Positions 9,540-18,197 of a stretch of DNA of 64,000 nucleotides are shown piece by piece. The notes under the pieces are model-generated. The model ran no database searches. It saw nothing but the letters and a program-made list of their open reading frames with translations, and was not told the DNA's origin. The translations under genes were made by a program, and so were the position numbers. This DNA comes from Paenibacillus sp. VTT E-133291. GTDB lineage: Bacteria > Bacillota > Bacilli > Paenibacillales > Paenibacillaceae. Within the stretch, counting starts at the first letter, position 1. The number at the start of each line of letters is the position of its first letter. Where the stretch lies: NCBI RefSeq assembly GCF_002264395.1, contig NZ_NFVA01000017.1, positions 19,875-83,874 on the forward strand, read 5' to 3'.

Positions 9540-10597
9540 TACAGCTCCCTCCTTTCTTTACGTGCAAGATAAAGGAAGAAAGGTACACCAATCAGTGCAA
9601 TAATAGCGCCAAGTGGCGTTTCATTAGGTGGATTAATCATCCGCGCAGTTAAATCTGCAAATACAGCAAGTAAACTGCCGAGGATCGCTGAACAAGGAAT
9701 GATCCATCTATAATCCACACCTACAAAAAAGCGGGTCAAATGCGGAATAATCAGTCCAATGAAACCCACTGCACCAACTACGGCAACCGATGATCCAGCC
9801 AAAATCAATACGATTAATGCACCTGCCAACTTCACAAGCCCTGTACGCTGACCTAGACCTTTCGCAACATCGTCACCTAAACTGAGCATCGTGATCGATC
9901 GAGAGATTACCATTGCACCAATTAAAGCGGCCCCTATCCAAGGGAACATGATTTTGAGTTGAATCCATTTCGTTCCAGCCACGCCTCCCGCGTACCAGAA
10001 AGCTAAATCTTGACCGATATGAAAATATAAAGCTACCCCTTCACTCAGCGCCGACAAAAGTGCACTAAAAGCCGCACCGGCCAGCACCAAACGAGCAGGC
10101 GTTAATCCTCCCTTAGCAAGTGATCCTATTCCATATACCACACCCGCGCCTACGCCGGCACCCACGAAAGAATATAGAATCAAATACATGAACGATAAAT
10201 TTGGAAAAAAAGCAAAACATAGTGCAAGCGCAAATCCTGCGCCTGAGTTGATACCCATCAGACCTGAATCAGCCAATGGATTTCGCGTCATCCCTTGCAT
10301 AATGGCACCTGCAACTGCAAAGCTGGCCCCTACCATTGCCCCGCCAAGTACACGAGGAAATCTTAATTCTCTAATAATCTGATGATCCATGATCTCTGGA
10401 TCAAAGTGAAACACAGCTGACCACACCACAGACAGCTTAATATCTGCTGCGCCGAAGGAGACGGAAACAGCAATTCCTAATAATAATAGCGCCAGACCGC
10501 CGACCAAGATGAATGTTGCCGCCCAAGGACGTGAACGAAATTCTCGTTTAACTACTCCCTTATCGGCTCCTATCCTGGTAGTTATCTGTTGATTCAT
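9539..10597 (-). CDS. FecCD-family iron-siderophore permease
   Basis: First gene of the siderophore-permease operon; about 352 residues from the ATG at 10597, which has AGGGTGG 5 nt upstream. A GTG at 10606 would overlap that RBS. Family signatures include RELRFPRVLGGAMVGAS, MTRNPLADSGLMGIN, GAVGFIGLIIPHLTR and GVPFFLYLAR. It is predicted to have about nine to ten membrane helices. Together with the next gene it forms the inner-membrane channel for ferric siderophore delivered by the lipoproteins. A Fur-box-like palindrome lies 26 bp upstream of the start, so the whole four-gene operon (to 5660) is probably iron-repressed. Confidence 0.93.
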   Translation of the reverse strand: MNQQITTRIGADKGVVKREFRSRPWAATFILVGGLALLLLGIAVSVSFGAADIKLSVVWSAVFHFDPEIMDHQIIRELRFPRVLGGAMVGASFAVAGAIMQGMTRNPLADSGLMGINSGAGFALALCFAFFPNLSFMYLILYSFVGAGVGAGVVYGIGSLAKGGLTPARLVLAGAAFSALLSALSEGVALYFHIGQDLAFWYAGGVAGTKWIQLKIMFPWIGAALIGAMVISRSITMLSLGDDVAKGLGQRTGLVKLAGALIVLILAGSSVAVVGAVGFIGLIIPHLTRFFVGVDYRWIIPCSAILGSLLAVFADLTARMINPPNETPLGAIIALIGVPFFLYLARKERREL

Positions 10598-10622
10598 GAA
10601 TGCCACCCTATTTCTATGAAAT

Positions 10623-10637
10623 TGATTCTCATTATCA
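10623..10637 (-). promoter_or_regulatory. Fur box upstream of the permease operon
   Basis: TGATTCTCATTATCA matches the 7-1-7 Fur consensus at 12 of 14 defined positions and lies 26 bp ahead of the ATG at 10597. It is separate from the tandem site serving the divergent lipoprotein gene. Confidence 0.75.
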
Positions 10638-10710
10638 TTAGACTATTGTAAATTACATTTCCTAGGTTTGGCAATAGATAGATTTAATTGGTACCATTTA
10701 ATTTATTGCA

Positions 10711-10739
10711 TTGACAGAAATTCTAAGCTTTGATACAGT
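10711..10739 (+). promoter_or_regulatory. Putative sigma-A promoter of the third lipoprotein gene
   Basis: A perfect TTGACA (10711-10716) is followed after 17 bp by TACAGT (10734-10739), a weak -10. The tandem Fur site starts 7 bp downstream, where bound repressor would block initiation or early elongation. Confidence 0.6.
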
Positions 10740-10745
10740 TCAAAA

Positions 10746-10778
10746 TGATAATAATGATAATGATTCTCATTATTATCA
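10746..10778 (+). promoter_or_regulatory. Overlapping tandem Fur boxes
   Basis: Two overlapping 7-1-7 Fur sites are visible: TGATAATAATGATAA (10746-10760, two mismatches) and TGATAATGATTCTCA (10755-10769, one mismatch), extended by ATTATTATCA to 10778. Overlapping repeats of this kind bind two Fur dimers on opposite helix faces and normally give strong iron repression. Confidence 0.8.
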
Positions 10779-10807
10779 TTTGCTACATATACTTAGGGAG
10801 GTTTACC

Positions 10808-11815
10808 ATGCTAAAAAGAAAGTCCCTTTTCCCCATCCTTGCACTCGTAATGTTATTGTCTGTATTTGTGACGGCTTGCGGGGGAAACAACAATGCTTCA
10901 TCTAATACACCAACAGCGACAACTGAAGCAACAACAGCCCCGAATGCAGAGGCAACGGCTGTTCCTGATGCTTCCGCTGCCGAAATGCGCAGCTATGAAA
11001 CTACTAAAGGTACTGTTCAAATCCCAGTTAAACCTCAGCGTATCGTTACAGATTATTATGGTGGGGAATTACTCTCCGTTGGAGCTAACGTCATAGGCGT
11101 TGAACCTAGTACTTTTGATAACCCCTTCTTGAAAGACCTGCTCAAAAACACACAAGATGTTGGTGCTCCAGTCAACGCTGAGAAAGCACTAGAACTTGCA
11201 CCTGATCTAATTGTAGTTATGTACGATGACAACTATGATGCTTTATCCAAAATCGCTCCAACCATTCATATTCCATACGGAACTGCTACTAACATCTATG
11301 AAACCGTAAAACTGTTTGGAGATATCGTGGGAGCACCTGATAAAGCTGAGCAATTCATTGCTGATTTTGAGAAAAAGGCTGCTGAAGGCCGCGAAAAGCT
11401 TAAAGATGTCGTGAATGAAAATGATACATTCGGAATATATGAGCTGACTGACAAAGGTGAGCTATGGACCTTCGGTAACAATGCGGGCCGTGGTGGACAA
11501 GCCCTTTATAATGCTCTTAAGCTGAAAATGCCTACTAAGAACAGCAATGACAATCAAACACTGCAGCTGTCCATGGAGCTATTACCAGAATACGCAGCGG
11601 ACTACATGTTCCTCACCACTTATGATCCTGACAAAAAAGGGGATAAGCTGAAGGAACTAAAAGAATCGCCAGTCTGGAACGGACTCGCTGCTGCGAAGAA
11701 TGATCATCTGTTTTACAACGATTTTGATACTTTCTATCGCTACGATCCTATTGCGATTACCGCACAGATTGATCTGTTCGTTGATATGATTCTTGAGCGC
11801 AACGGTAAGAAATAA
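10808..11815 (+). CDS. Iron-siderophore ABC transporter substrate-binding lipoprotein
   Basis: Third ferric-siderophore binding lipoprotein, 335 residues. The start is the ATG at 10808, 6 nt after AGGGAGG; an earlier in-frame ATG at 10730 would translate through the Fur boxes. The signal peptide ends in the lipobox VFVTACGG, followed by an Ala/Thr-rich tether and the TroA-like fold (KPQRIV, GVEPS, APDLIVVMYDD, GRGGQALYNAL). It is divergent from the two permease genes, the arrangement of B. subtilis yfiY with yfiZ-yfhA, so this is the likeliest partner of that channel. Strong Fur control is expected from the tandem site upstream. Confidence 0.92.
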   Translation: MLKRKSLFPILALVMLLSVFVTACGGNNNASSNTPTATTEATTAPNAEATAVPDASAAEMRSYETTKGTVQIPVKPQRIVTDYYGGELLSVGANVIGVEPSTFDNPFLKDLLKNTQDVGAPVNAEKALELAPDLIVVMYDDNYDALSKIAPTIHIPYGTATNIYETVKLFGDIVGAPDKAEQFIADFEKKAAEGREKLKDVVNENDTFGIYELTDKGELWTFGNNAGRGGQALYNALKLKMPTKNSNDNQTLQLSMELLPEYAADYMFLTTYDPDKKGDKLKELKESPVWNGLAAAKNDHLFYNDFDTFYRYDPIAITAQIDLFVDMILERNGKK

Positions 11816-11832
11816 GAATAGACAAATAAAGA

Positions 11833-11870
11833 AACACCCCACTATTAGGCATTGCCTAAAGTGGGGTGTT
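11833..11870. terminator. Bidirectional terminator
   Basis: AACACCCCAC and GTGGGGTGTT form a 10-bp stem enclosing a second small stem (TAGGCA/TGCCTA). It sits between the convergent lipoprotein gene and the small membrane-protein gene; the plus side continues GTTTTG. Confidence 0.8.
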
Positions 11871-11892
11871 GTTTTGAATTACGAAATGAATA

Positions 11893-12114
11893 TTATCTAG
11901 TGTAGTTCTCGTACTGATCGCTTTTGTTTAACTTTTTGTACATATACTCATCATTCTTGAGCTTGTAGAGCTGACCCATACCCGCAAATACGAAAAATAA
12001 GACCAAGATCAATAAATACGCATAGGTGAGTTCACCAATATAGAAGCAAGTGACAATAGCAACTAGGGTTAAGATCAACAATGCCACTGCAATTCTGGAT
12101 AAAATCTTTTTCAA
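11893..12114 (-). CDS. Small two-helix membrane protein of unknown function
   Basis: A 73-residue protein with two hydrophobic segments (about residues 8-27 and 31-48) and a charged C-terminal tail rich in Lys, Tyr and Asn. The start is a TTG preceded by AGGGGG. It follows the BceB-type permease gene by 20 bp and is probably cotranscribed. I do not recognise the family. Context suggests an accessory of the antibiotic-response transporter, but nothing in the sequence proves it. Confidence 0.6.
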   Translation of the reverse strand: MKKILSRIAVALLILTLVAIVTCFYIGELTYAYLLILVLFFVFAGMGQLYKLKNDEYMYKKLNKSDQYENYTR

Positions 12115-12134
12115 AATGGAGCCCCCTACGTTTT

Positions 12135-14138
12135 TTATTTGTTAATATTATCATAATTGGAATTAAATTCACAACTCCTATTATTCGTTGTGGGAACATC
12201 AAGCAGTTCGATATGAGCCAGCATCTTGCGAGTATATACTTTGGTATATAGATCATAAAAGAGCACTTGAAATAAAAGATAGCCCCCTCCTACAAACAAG
12301 CAAAACCAAAATGGCGCCAGAGCTACGGACATCTCAAACCTTGAAGAGCTGACAACATACACAGTGGCTAGCACAATACCTAATACATAAGGAAGAAAAA
12401 ATAATACTTTTAAAGGACCGCCTATCATTTGAGCCACATCTTTAGAAGTTATTCCAATCTTATGCAACTTCCCGAATTTGATCTTCTCCCGCTCTAAATC
12501 AGTCTGGATACTGAAATGCAGCACTATACAAGAGGCACCAAAAAATATTAGACCAACAAAGGTAATGACGAAGATTCCAAATCGACCGGACTCCTGTAAC
12601 TGTAAATACTCACTTATTCTAGATTTTGTGGAAAATACGAGCGCCTCATGCCGTTCATTGCCATACCAGGACTTCGTATTGTCCTTATTGTATTTGGCTA
12701 AAGCCGTATTTAGCTTGGTATCTATATCTGCAGTTTTTTTCCAATCCTTGAAATTGAGGAGCTGAAGATTCCCGATCGCATCCATATTCTCCACTTTCAG
12801 CGCCATATAGTCATCCTCGTTTACAATGACATGAAGACCATTCATAAGATTCGGCACAGGGTTAAATAGCATTTTAAATATAAGTCCTTGTGAGTACAAC
12901 GTATGATTCCCGGAAGAAAGCTTCATTTCAAAGGTGGGCATCTCTGGTCTTTGATTCTTCCATTCTTCTCCTCGAGCACCTAAGGCAAGATTAAGAAAAT
13001 GATCTTTCTCCACATGATAATCACTGCCGATTAATGTGTTGATGTTTTGATCCAAAAATATTTTGAAATAGAACAAATCAATGTATTCAAGCCTTTGATG
13101 TGAAATCAGAGGTGTAGCCCCATGATCCGTGATTTCGCTGAGTATCTCTGATGGAAGGCTATTTTTCCCGAATACTTCTGCATAGGCAATATCATAAGGG
13201 TTGTCTTTTACAGGAATATTCTCAGCATCCCAAGTAATATAAAAGATAATGCCACTTAGAAAAACCGTAATGAAGACGAGGAAGGTGATGAGAGAAAGTA
13301 CTATTTTGGAGCGTCCAAGAGTATAGTTCAAATCGGAGCTTAACATTAAATGCTTATGATAAGCTTTCGTAGATCGCGAAAAGATGAATTTCATCCAGTC
13401 ACCAAGACCTGACAGCAGCAAATAGATCCCCACCATACTTACGCCCAGATTGATTAACATCATACGGGTATTATCAGGACTGTAATGAGTAATCATATCA
13501 TAAACGGAGATCGCCAGTAGTACAACTCCGATGATCCCTGTGATTTTACCATGAAGAAGGCTACGTTCTGCGGTTCTGGATTCTTTTAGAAGGCGTACAA
13601 TGTTGTATCTCAGCGTTAATAATAATTGGATTCCAATCACAGCTATGTAAATAATCCCGAAGAATTTAATGGTATACAGATAACTTTCCAGCGTAAGTGA
13701 AAAAGAACTGTCCCCTATATTAACAAACAACGAGATGAAGAGAAAGAAAAGACCGGAGAAGACCGACCCTGCACCTAAACCCGTGAGAATCGAAGCTAAT
13801 GCGATCATGCTATTTTCTAATAAAATAATTTTACGGATATTGTGGCTCGTCATTCCAAGAATCATTAACAGCCCAAAGTCGCTTTTTCTAAATTTCAAAA
13901 AGGCCGTTTGCGCATATCCAATAAATAGAACAGCAAACACTCTCATAACCAAGAAAGGAGCATATAAATTACCGGACACCATCCCATTCACTTGATAGGG
14001 GTCATTAAAATCAGGGTTCGTATACAGGGAGTGAAAGGCGAAAAATACCATAATCGTAAAGCTGCTGCATAGGAAAAATAACAAATACCTTCTAAGGTTC
14101 GCCTTAAAAATCTGAAAAGCCATTCTCCTAAAGGTCAT
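12135..14138 (-). CDS. BceB-type ABC transporter permease (FtsX-fold, peptide-antibiotic resistance)
   Basis: A membrane protein of 667 residues with the BceB layout: TM1, an FtsX domain (TM2-4), further helices, a large extracellular domain of roughly 200 residues between TM7 and TM8 (around residues 310-520) and a final FtsX triplet. Such permeases, with their ATPase, remove bacitracin or other lipid-II-binding peptides and act as sensors for a partner histidine kinase. The start is the ATG at 14138 behind GGAGGGGG. It overlaps the end of the ATPase gene by 11 bp, showing coupling. No BceRS-type two-component genes are adjacent, so any partner kinase is encoded elsewhere. Confidence 0.88.
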   Translation of the reverse strand: MTFRRMAFQIFKANLRRYLLFFLCSSFTIMVFFAFHSLYTNPDFNDPYQVNGMVSGNLYAPFLVMRVFAVLFIGYAQTAFLKFRKSDFGLLMILGMTSHNIRKIILLENSMIALASILTGLGAGSVFSGLFFLFISLFVNIGDSSFSLTLESYLYTIKFFGIIYIAVIGIQLLLTLRYNIVRLLKESRTAERSLLHGKITGIIGVVLLAISVYDMITHYSPDNTRMMLINLGVSMVGIYLLLSGLGDWMKFIFSRSTKAYHKHLMLSSDLNYTLGRSKIVLSLITFLVFITVFLSGIIFYITWDAENIPVKDNPYDIAYAEVFGKNSLPSEILSEITDHGATPLISHQRLEYIDLFYFKIFLDQNINTLIGSDYHVEKDHFLNLALGARGEEWKNQRPEMPTFEMKLSSGNHTLYSQGLIFKMLFNPVPNLMNGLHVIVNEDDYMALKVENMDAIGNLQLLNFKDWKKTADIDTKLNTALAKYNKDNTKSWYGNERHEALVFSTKSRISEYLQLQESGRFGIFVITFVGLIFFGASCIVLHFSIQTDLEREKIKFGKLHKIGITSKDVAQMIGGPLKVLFFLPYVLGIVLATVYVVSSSRFEMSVALAPFWFCLFVGGGYLLFQVLFYDLYTKVYTRKMLAHIELLDVPTTNNRSCEFNSNYDNINK

Positions 14139-14895
14139 CTTCTCCCCCTCCAATGAAGGCCAGATTCTCCAGAATCCTATCAAAAAATGCGCTCCGCTCT
14201 TTATCTTCCCTAGTAATCTCAAATAGCATCTTCCCATCTTTGATAAAGAGCACGCGATTACAATAGCTGGCCGCAAAAGGATCATGTGTGACCATCACAA
14301 TTGTTGCTCCTTTCAGAGCATTCAGTTTGGCGAAGGTCTTCATCACTATACTGGAGGATTTGGAATCCAAATTTCCCGTTGGCTCGTCCGCAAAGATCAC
14401 CTCCGGATCATTAATAATCGCTCTGCTAATCGCCGCTCGTTGTTGCTGTCCTCCTGAAACCATATACGGATATTTATCCTTCACCTCGCCCAGATCAAAG
14501 AGTAATAACGTCTCATCTGTCTTGGTATTGATGTCGTCTGCCTCTTGGTCATCCAGAACCATGGGCACCATTATATTTTCCCGTAGGGTCAGGCTATCCA
14601 GCAGATTGTAATCTTGAAAAACGAACCCCATTCGTTGCCGGCGAAACAGTGCAAGCTCGTTCTTAGACATCTCGCTTATACTAGTCTCTGCAATCTGGAC
14701 TACCCCACTATATTCCGTGTCGATCCCGCTAAGGATATTCAGCAGTGTCGTTTTACCGCTCCCCGAAGGCCCCATAATTGCTACAAACTCTCCGCTGTCC
14801 ACACTCAGGCTTATGCCGTTTAGCGCCCGAAACACATTCATTTTACCCTTGCCTTTATATTCTTTTGAGAGATTCTCTACCTCTAGAATAGGCAT
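14128..14895 (-). CDS. BceA-type ABC transporter ATPase
   Basis: An ATP-binding subunit of 255 residues of the MacB/LolD/BceA group: Walker A GPSGSGKTT near residue 43, Q-loop FQDYNLLDSL, signature VSGGQQQR, Walker B VIFADEPTGNLD and H-loop MVTHD. It energises the BceB-type permease encoded just downstream. The gene begins an apparent three-gene operon with the permease and the small membrane protein. The RBS is weak (GGGGACGG at about 7 nt). I found no clear BceR-type operator in the upstream 300 bp. Confidence 0.92.
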   Translation of the reverse strand: MPILEVENLSKEYKGKGKMNVFRALNGISLSVDSGEFVAIMGPSGSGKTTLLNILSGIDTEYSGVVQIAETSISEMSKNELALFRRQRMGFVFQDYNLLDSLTLRENIMVPMVLDDQEADDINTKTDETLLLFDLGEVKDKYPYMVSGGQQQRAAISRAIINDPEVIFADEPTGNLDSKSSSIVMKTFAKLNALKGATIVMVTHDPFAASYCNRVLFIKDGKMLFEITREDKERSAFFDRILENLAFIGGGEDDL

Positions 14896-15212
14896 GCTCG
14901 CACCGTCCCCTTCATAGCTTGTAGGATTAACATTAAATGTAATTATGTTATTCCTGTAAATACTATAAAACTAAGTGAAGAGAACGGTTGTTAGATTGCT
15001 CACAGAACAAGAAAACTTGATTCCTCCTCTATCCTTTCCGATAGCGTTAAAATATTCCGCGCGCCCAGCAGATGCGTCGCATCCACATTTAGCTCTTATA
15101 TAAGCAACAAACTAGAGCATCCCATCATCAGTGCACCTATTTTAAGCACACTCATCCTCCATCTTCTGACCATTCGAGACAACCCACTTGGGATGAAACC
15201 CTAGGTTTACAT
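14896..15212. other. Intergenic stretch without a recognised gene
   Basis: About 320 bp between the bceA-type gene and the terminator of the cheB-like gene. It must carry the promoter of the antibiotic-transporter operon, but I see no convincing -35/-10 pair or response-regulator repeat. No small open frame with an RBS was found. Confidence 0.5.
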
Positions 15213-15247
15213 AAAAAAGCGTTGGTGGATTTTCCTCCTACCAACGC
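15213..15247 (-). terminator. Rho-independent terminator of the cheB-like/mcp operon
   Basis: Read on the minus strand, GCGTTGGT pairs with ACCAACGC across a short loop and is followed by six T residues, just past the stop of the cheB-like gene. Confidence 0.85.
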
Positions 15248-15267
15248 CTTTGGTAATAATTTATTCA

Positions 15268-16353
15268 TTAAAATTGTTCGTCCAACATCCCCGTAACCTC
15301 CATAATCTTCGAGGCTAACAAGAACGAAGGAACTACATAATCCACGCACCCGAGCTCAACTGCCGCTTCAGGCATTTCATTTACAATCGAAGTCTCTTGC
15401 GATTCTACAAGAGTAGATTGGGCGCCAGCATGTTTGGCATTCAGCATGCCTCTCGAGCCATCGCTTCCCCTTCCAGTCATTAGAATCAAATGCTGCTTCA
15501 AGCTTTTCAGTCCAGAAATCGATTCGAATAATATATCAATGGATGGACGGTATCCGTTCACTGGGGCTTTCTTGTGAAGTTTGATTCTACATACTTGTCC
15601 TTGCTGAACTACGGTCATATGACAATTACCAGGTGCAATATATGCCGTTCCGCCATGTACCAATTGATCATCTTTCGCCTCAACCACCCGTACACTTGAG
15701 AATCGATTCAATCGTTCTGCTAATACTTTCGTATACTTGGGTGGCATATGCTGAACGATTAACAAAGGATATGGGAAGTTTGCCGGGAGCGAGCTAATTA
15801 CGATTTCAAGCGCCTTCGGGCCACCAACTCCACATCCTATGGCTACGATTTGATCGAATTCTTCCATACACCCGCTCTTAGAATTGTCTTCTGCCTGTTG
15901 TCCTGTCATCACTTTCGAAACAGTAATATTGTTAAGAATAACGGTTCTCAAAGGAATTTGAGCAGCTTGTTTGATTTTGAATATTAGCTCGTCTTTTATT
16001 TGTGATAAATCAGGCCCATGGAATTGTGTGGGCTTGGATATAAAATCTACAGCTCCGTTCTGTAGACCTGTGATAGTTGCTGTTATTCCATCCTTTGATC
16101 CCGAGCTTAGGATAAGGATAGGGGTTGGACGTTGCGACATAATACTAGAGAGCGCTACTAAACTATTCAATTCTGGCACTTCTATATCAATCGTCACGAC
16201 ATCAGGCTTGAGTTCTTGAACCATACTAACCGCTTCGGATGCATTTCGAGCTGCTCCAATGACCTCGATAATTGAATCCTCCGCAATAAGGTTCGAGATC
16301 TGTTTACGCATCATTACTGAAGTAGCTACAACGAGCACCTTTAACTTTTGCAC
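15268..16353 (-). CDS. CheB-like chemotaxis protein with degenerate active site
   Basis: About 361 residues from the GTG at 16353, which follows GGAGAGGAG; the longer frame from 16386 lacks an RBS. The layout is CheB: N-terminal receiver (about 1-115), linker, and C-terminal methylesterase (about 168-358). Two sites are altered. The receiver acidic pair is Ala10-Thr11 (LVVATS where LVVDDS is usual), although Asp56 is kept. The methylesterase Ser is Gly175 (IGCGVGGP where IGASTGGP is usual), although His202 and Asp298 keep their expected spacing. Without the Ser nucleophile it probably cannot demethylate receptors. It follows a chemoreceptor gene. It could act as a receptor-binding or scaffold protein, or be decaying. 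Confidence 0.85.
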   Translation of the reverse strand: MQKLKVLVVATSVMMRKQISNLIAEDSIIEVIGAARNASEAVSMVQELKPDVVTIDIEVPELNSLVALSSIMSQRPTPILILSSGSKDGITATITGLQNGAVDFISKPTQFHGPDLSQIKDELIFKIKQAAQIPLRTVILNNITVSKVMTGQQAEDNSKSGCMEEFDQIVAIGCGVGGPKALEIVISSLPANFPYPLLIVQHMPPKYTKVLAERLNRFSSVRVVEAKDDQLVHGGTAYIAPGNCHMTVVQQGQVCRIKLHKKAPVNGYRPSIDILFESISGLKSLKQHLILMTGRGSDGSRGMLNAKHAGAQSTLVESQETSIVNEMPEAAVELGCVDYVVPSFLLASKIMEVTGMLDEQF

Positions 16354-16394
16354 TACTTCTCCTCTCCTATCAATGATGATCCCCATGACACTGT

Positions 16395-17993
16395 TTATTT
16401 AACTTTAAAAATAGATACGAGTGCATTTAGTTCCTCCGCAAGCTGTGCTAATGCATTAGCCGTCGTTGCCGTTTCACTACTGCTTGCCGCCATTTCTTCC
16501 GTTGCTGCCGATATGCTCTCGATCGAGTACAACACCTCTGATGACTGCGCGGCCTGTTCTTCACTGGCAGCAGCGATTTCTGTTACTTTATGAGCGGTAT
16601 CGTTCACCATAGAGAGAATATGATCAAAGGCTTCCCCATTTTTTTGTGAAAAAGCTACGCCTTCGACTACAGCCTTTACACTATGCTGCGTATTTTTCTG
16701 CATTTCTTTAATAATGTCCGTGACTTGCTTAGTAGCCTCACTGCTCCGCTCTGCTAGCTTTCTTACTTCATTCGCTACAACGGCAAAACCTCGGCCCTGT
16801 TCACCAGCACGAGCCGCTTCTATAGCTGCGTTAAGAGCCAGCAGATTTGTCTGTTTTGCAATATCATCAATGACCGCAATGATCTCACCAATTTTATCTG
16901 AGCCTTCTTCTAGTCTAGACATTTGGTTGTTAAGTAACGTCATCCCTTGAATGGAGTCAGTAACCACCGCACCTCCATCCTGAGCAATACGCATCGTATG
17001 ATCTGACAGCTCTGAGGCTTGCTCTGCACTCTGAGCTACTGAATTAATCGCTTCAGACAATTCCCGGAACAACTCATTCATTGTTTGCGCTGCAGTTGCT
17101 TGACTCATGCTGCCGCTAGCTACTTCCTCAGTACTTGCTGATATTTGCTGTGCTGCCGCCGAGACACTTTCTGCAGAGGACAAAATCCCCCCCACAGTAT
17201 GCCTTAAGTTCAGAACCATTTCATTCACAGAATTCGCAAGTTTGCCGATCTCATCCTTAGAATTCAGATTCGATGTTTCGCTTAAGTCTCCATTGGCTAC
17301 TTTACCTAGCAGGCGCATCACTTGATTAAGAGGCCGTGCTATAATTTGCGAGATTAGATAGCCAAAACCCACGCTGATTAAAAGTGCAATGATAGTAACA
17401 CTAAAGGTAATCAACCGAGAGGATTGATATAATTCATTCGCATTATCACTGGATTCCTGTGCCTGCTTCATATTGATGTCAATTAAACCTTGCAAGAAAT
17501 TCGTCATCTCCGTAGTGGCCAGCTGTAAATCGCCTGTCAGCAAATAATTCGTATATTCTTCATTACTAATGATCTTCTTATCCAATTCAATTGCATGATC
17601 CACGCTGGTGGTATAGCGTTGCCAGATCTCAGGATAATCCTTCATTTTCTCTAATTCTTCTTCTCTCAATCTTGTCTTACTATATTTACTCATGATGTCT
17701 TCAATGCTTTGGACATTCTTATGTAATTTATCCCGATATTCTTTTTTCTTCACCTCGGTTTGGGCCATCGTATTTATATCCCGGATGTTTATCCTATTCG
17801 TTAAAAAAAGTTCATTCGCTTCACCGAGATAGGCAATCGGTGTTAAGCGATTTTTATACATATCCTCGATGGACTCATCCATCTTACTCAAATTACTTAT
17901 TCCATAGAATCCTACAAAGCATAAAATGACTGATACCAACACAAATGCTGAGATTAGCTTCACTGCTGTTCTCAAATTATAAAACCATTTCAT
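16395..17993 (-). CDS. Methyl-accepting chemotaxis protein
   Basis: A chemoreceptor of 532 residues with one N-terminal membrane helix (about 8-28), a periplasmic-side four-helix-bundle sensor, a second helix (about 180-200), a HAMP domain and the long signalling coiled coil carrying the conserved hairpin tip [20 protein letters not shown] and [15 protein letters not shown]. The start is the ATG at 17993 with GAGGTG 7 nt before; the longer TTG start at 18020 has no RBS. The degenerate cheB-like gene follows after about 40 bp, so they are probably one transcript. The ligand is unknown. CheA, CheW and CheR are not in the window. Confidence 0.93.
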   Translation of the reverse strand: MKWFYNLRTAVKLISAFVLVSVILCFVGFYGISNLSKMDESIEDMYKNRLTPIAYLGEANELFLTNRINIRDINTMAQTEVKKKEYRDKLHKNVQSIEDIMSKYSKTRLREEELEKMKDYPEIWQRYTTSVDHAIELDKKIISNEEYTNYLLTGDLQLATTEMTNFLQGLIDINMKQAQESSDNANELYQSSRLITFSVTIIALLISVGFGYLISQIIARPLNQVMRLLGKVANGDLSETSNLNSKDEIGKLANSVNEMVLNLRHTVGGILSSAESVSAAAQQISASTEEVASGSMSQATAAQTMNELFRELSEAINSVAQSAEQASELSDHTMRIAQDGGAVVTDSIQGMTLLNNQMSRLEEGSDKIGEIIAVIDDIAKQTNLLALNAAIEAARAGEQGRGFAVVANEVRKLAERSSEATKQVTDIIKEMQKNTQHSVKAVVEGVAFSQKNGEAFDHILSMVNDTAHKVTEIAAASEEQAAQSSEVLYSIESISAATEEMAASSSETATTANALAQLAEELNALVSIFKVK

Positions 17994-18134
17994 CCTTCTG
18001 CACCTCATTACGTTAGTCAATTTTTAGTAATTCTTAGGAACTATTTCATCATAAACGGTAAGCAGAATATGGTAACCGAAAATAAATGGCGTGAGCACGC
18101 AAAATTATTGCGTACCTCCGCAATGACGCGCAAA

Positions 18135-18173
18135 ACAAAAAATCCCGCCTCACTATCTAGTGATCGGGATTTC
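18135..18173 (-). terminator. Rho-independent terminator of the kinase/regulator operon
   Basis: On the minus strand AAATCCCG..TCACTA pairs with TAGTGA..CGGGATTT, followed by a run of T residues. It lies just after the response-regulator stop codon. Confidence 0.85.
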
Positions 18174-18197
18174 AATCTATAGAATTGTTACGTATTT

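Noticed and set aside
15268..16353. Functional CheB methylesterase
   Set aside because: The nucleophilic Ser and the receiver acidic pair are both replaced; the codons were checked on the minus strand (GGA TGT GGA GTT GGT GGC and GTA GCT ACT).
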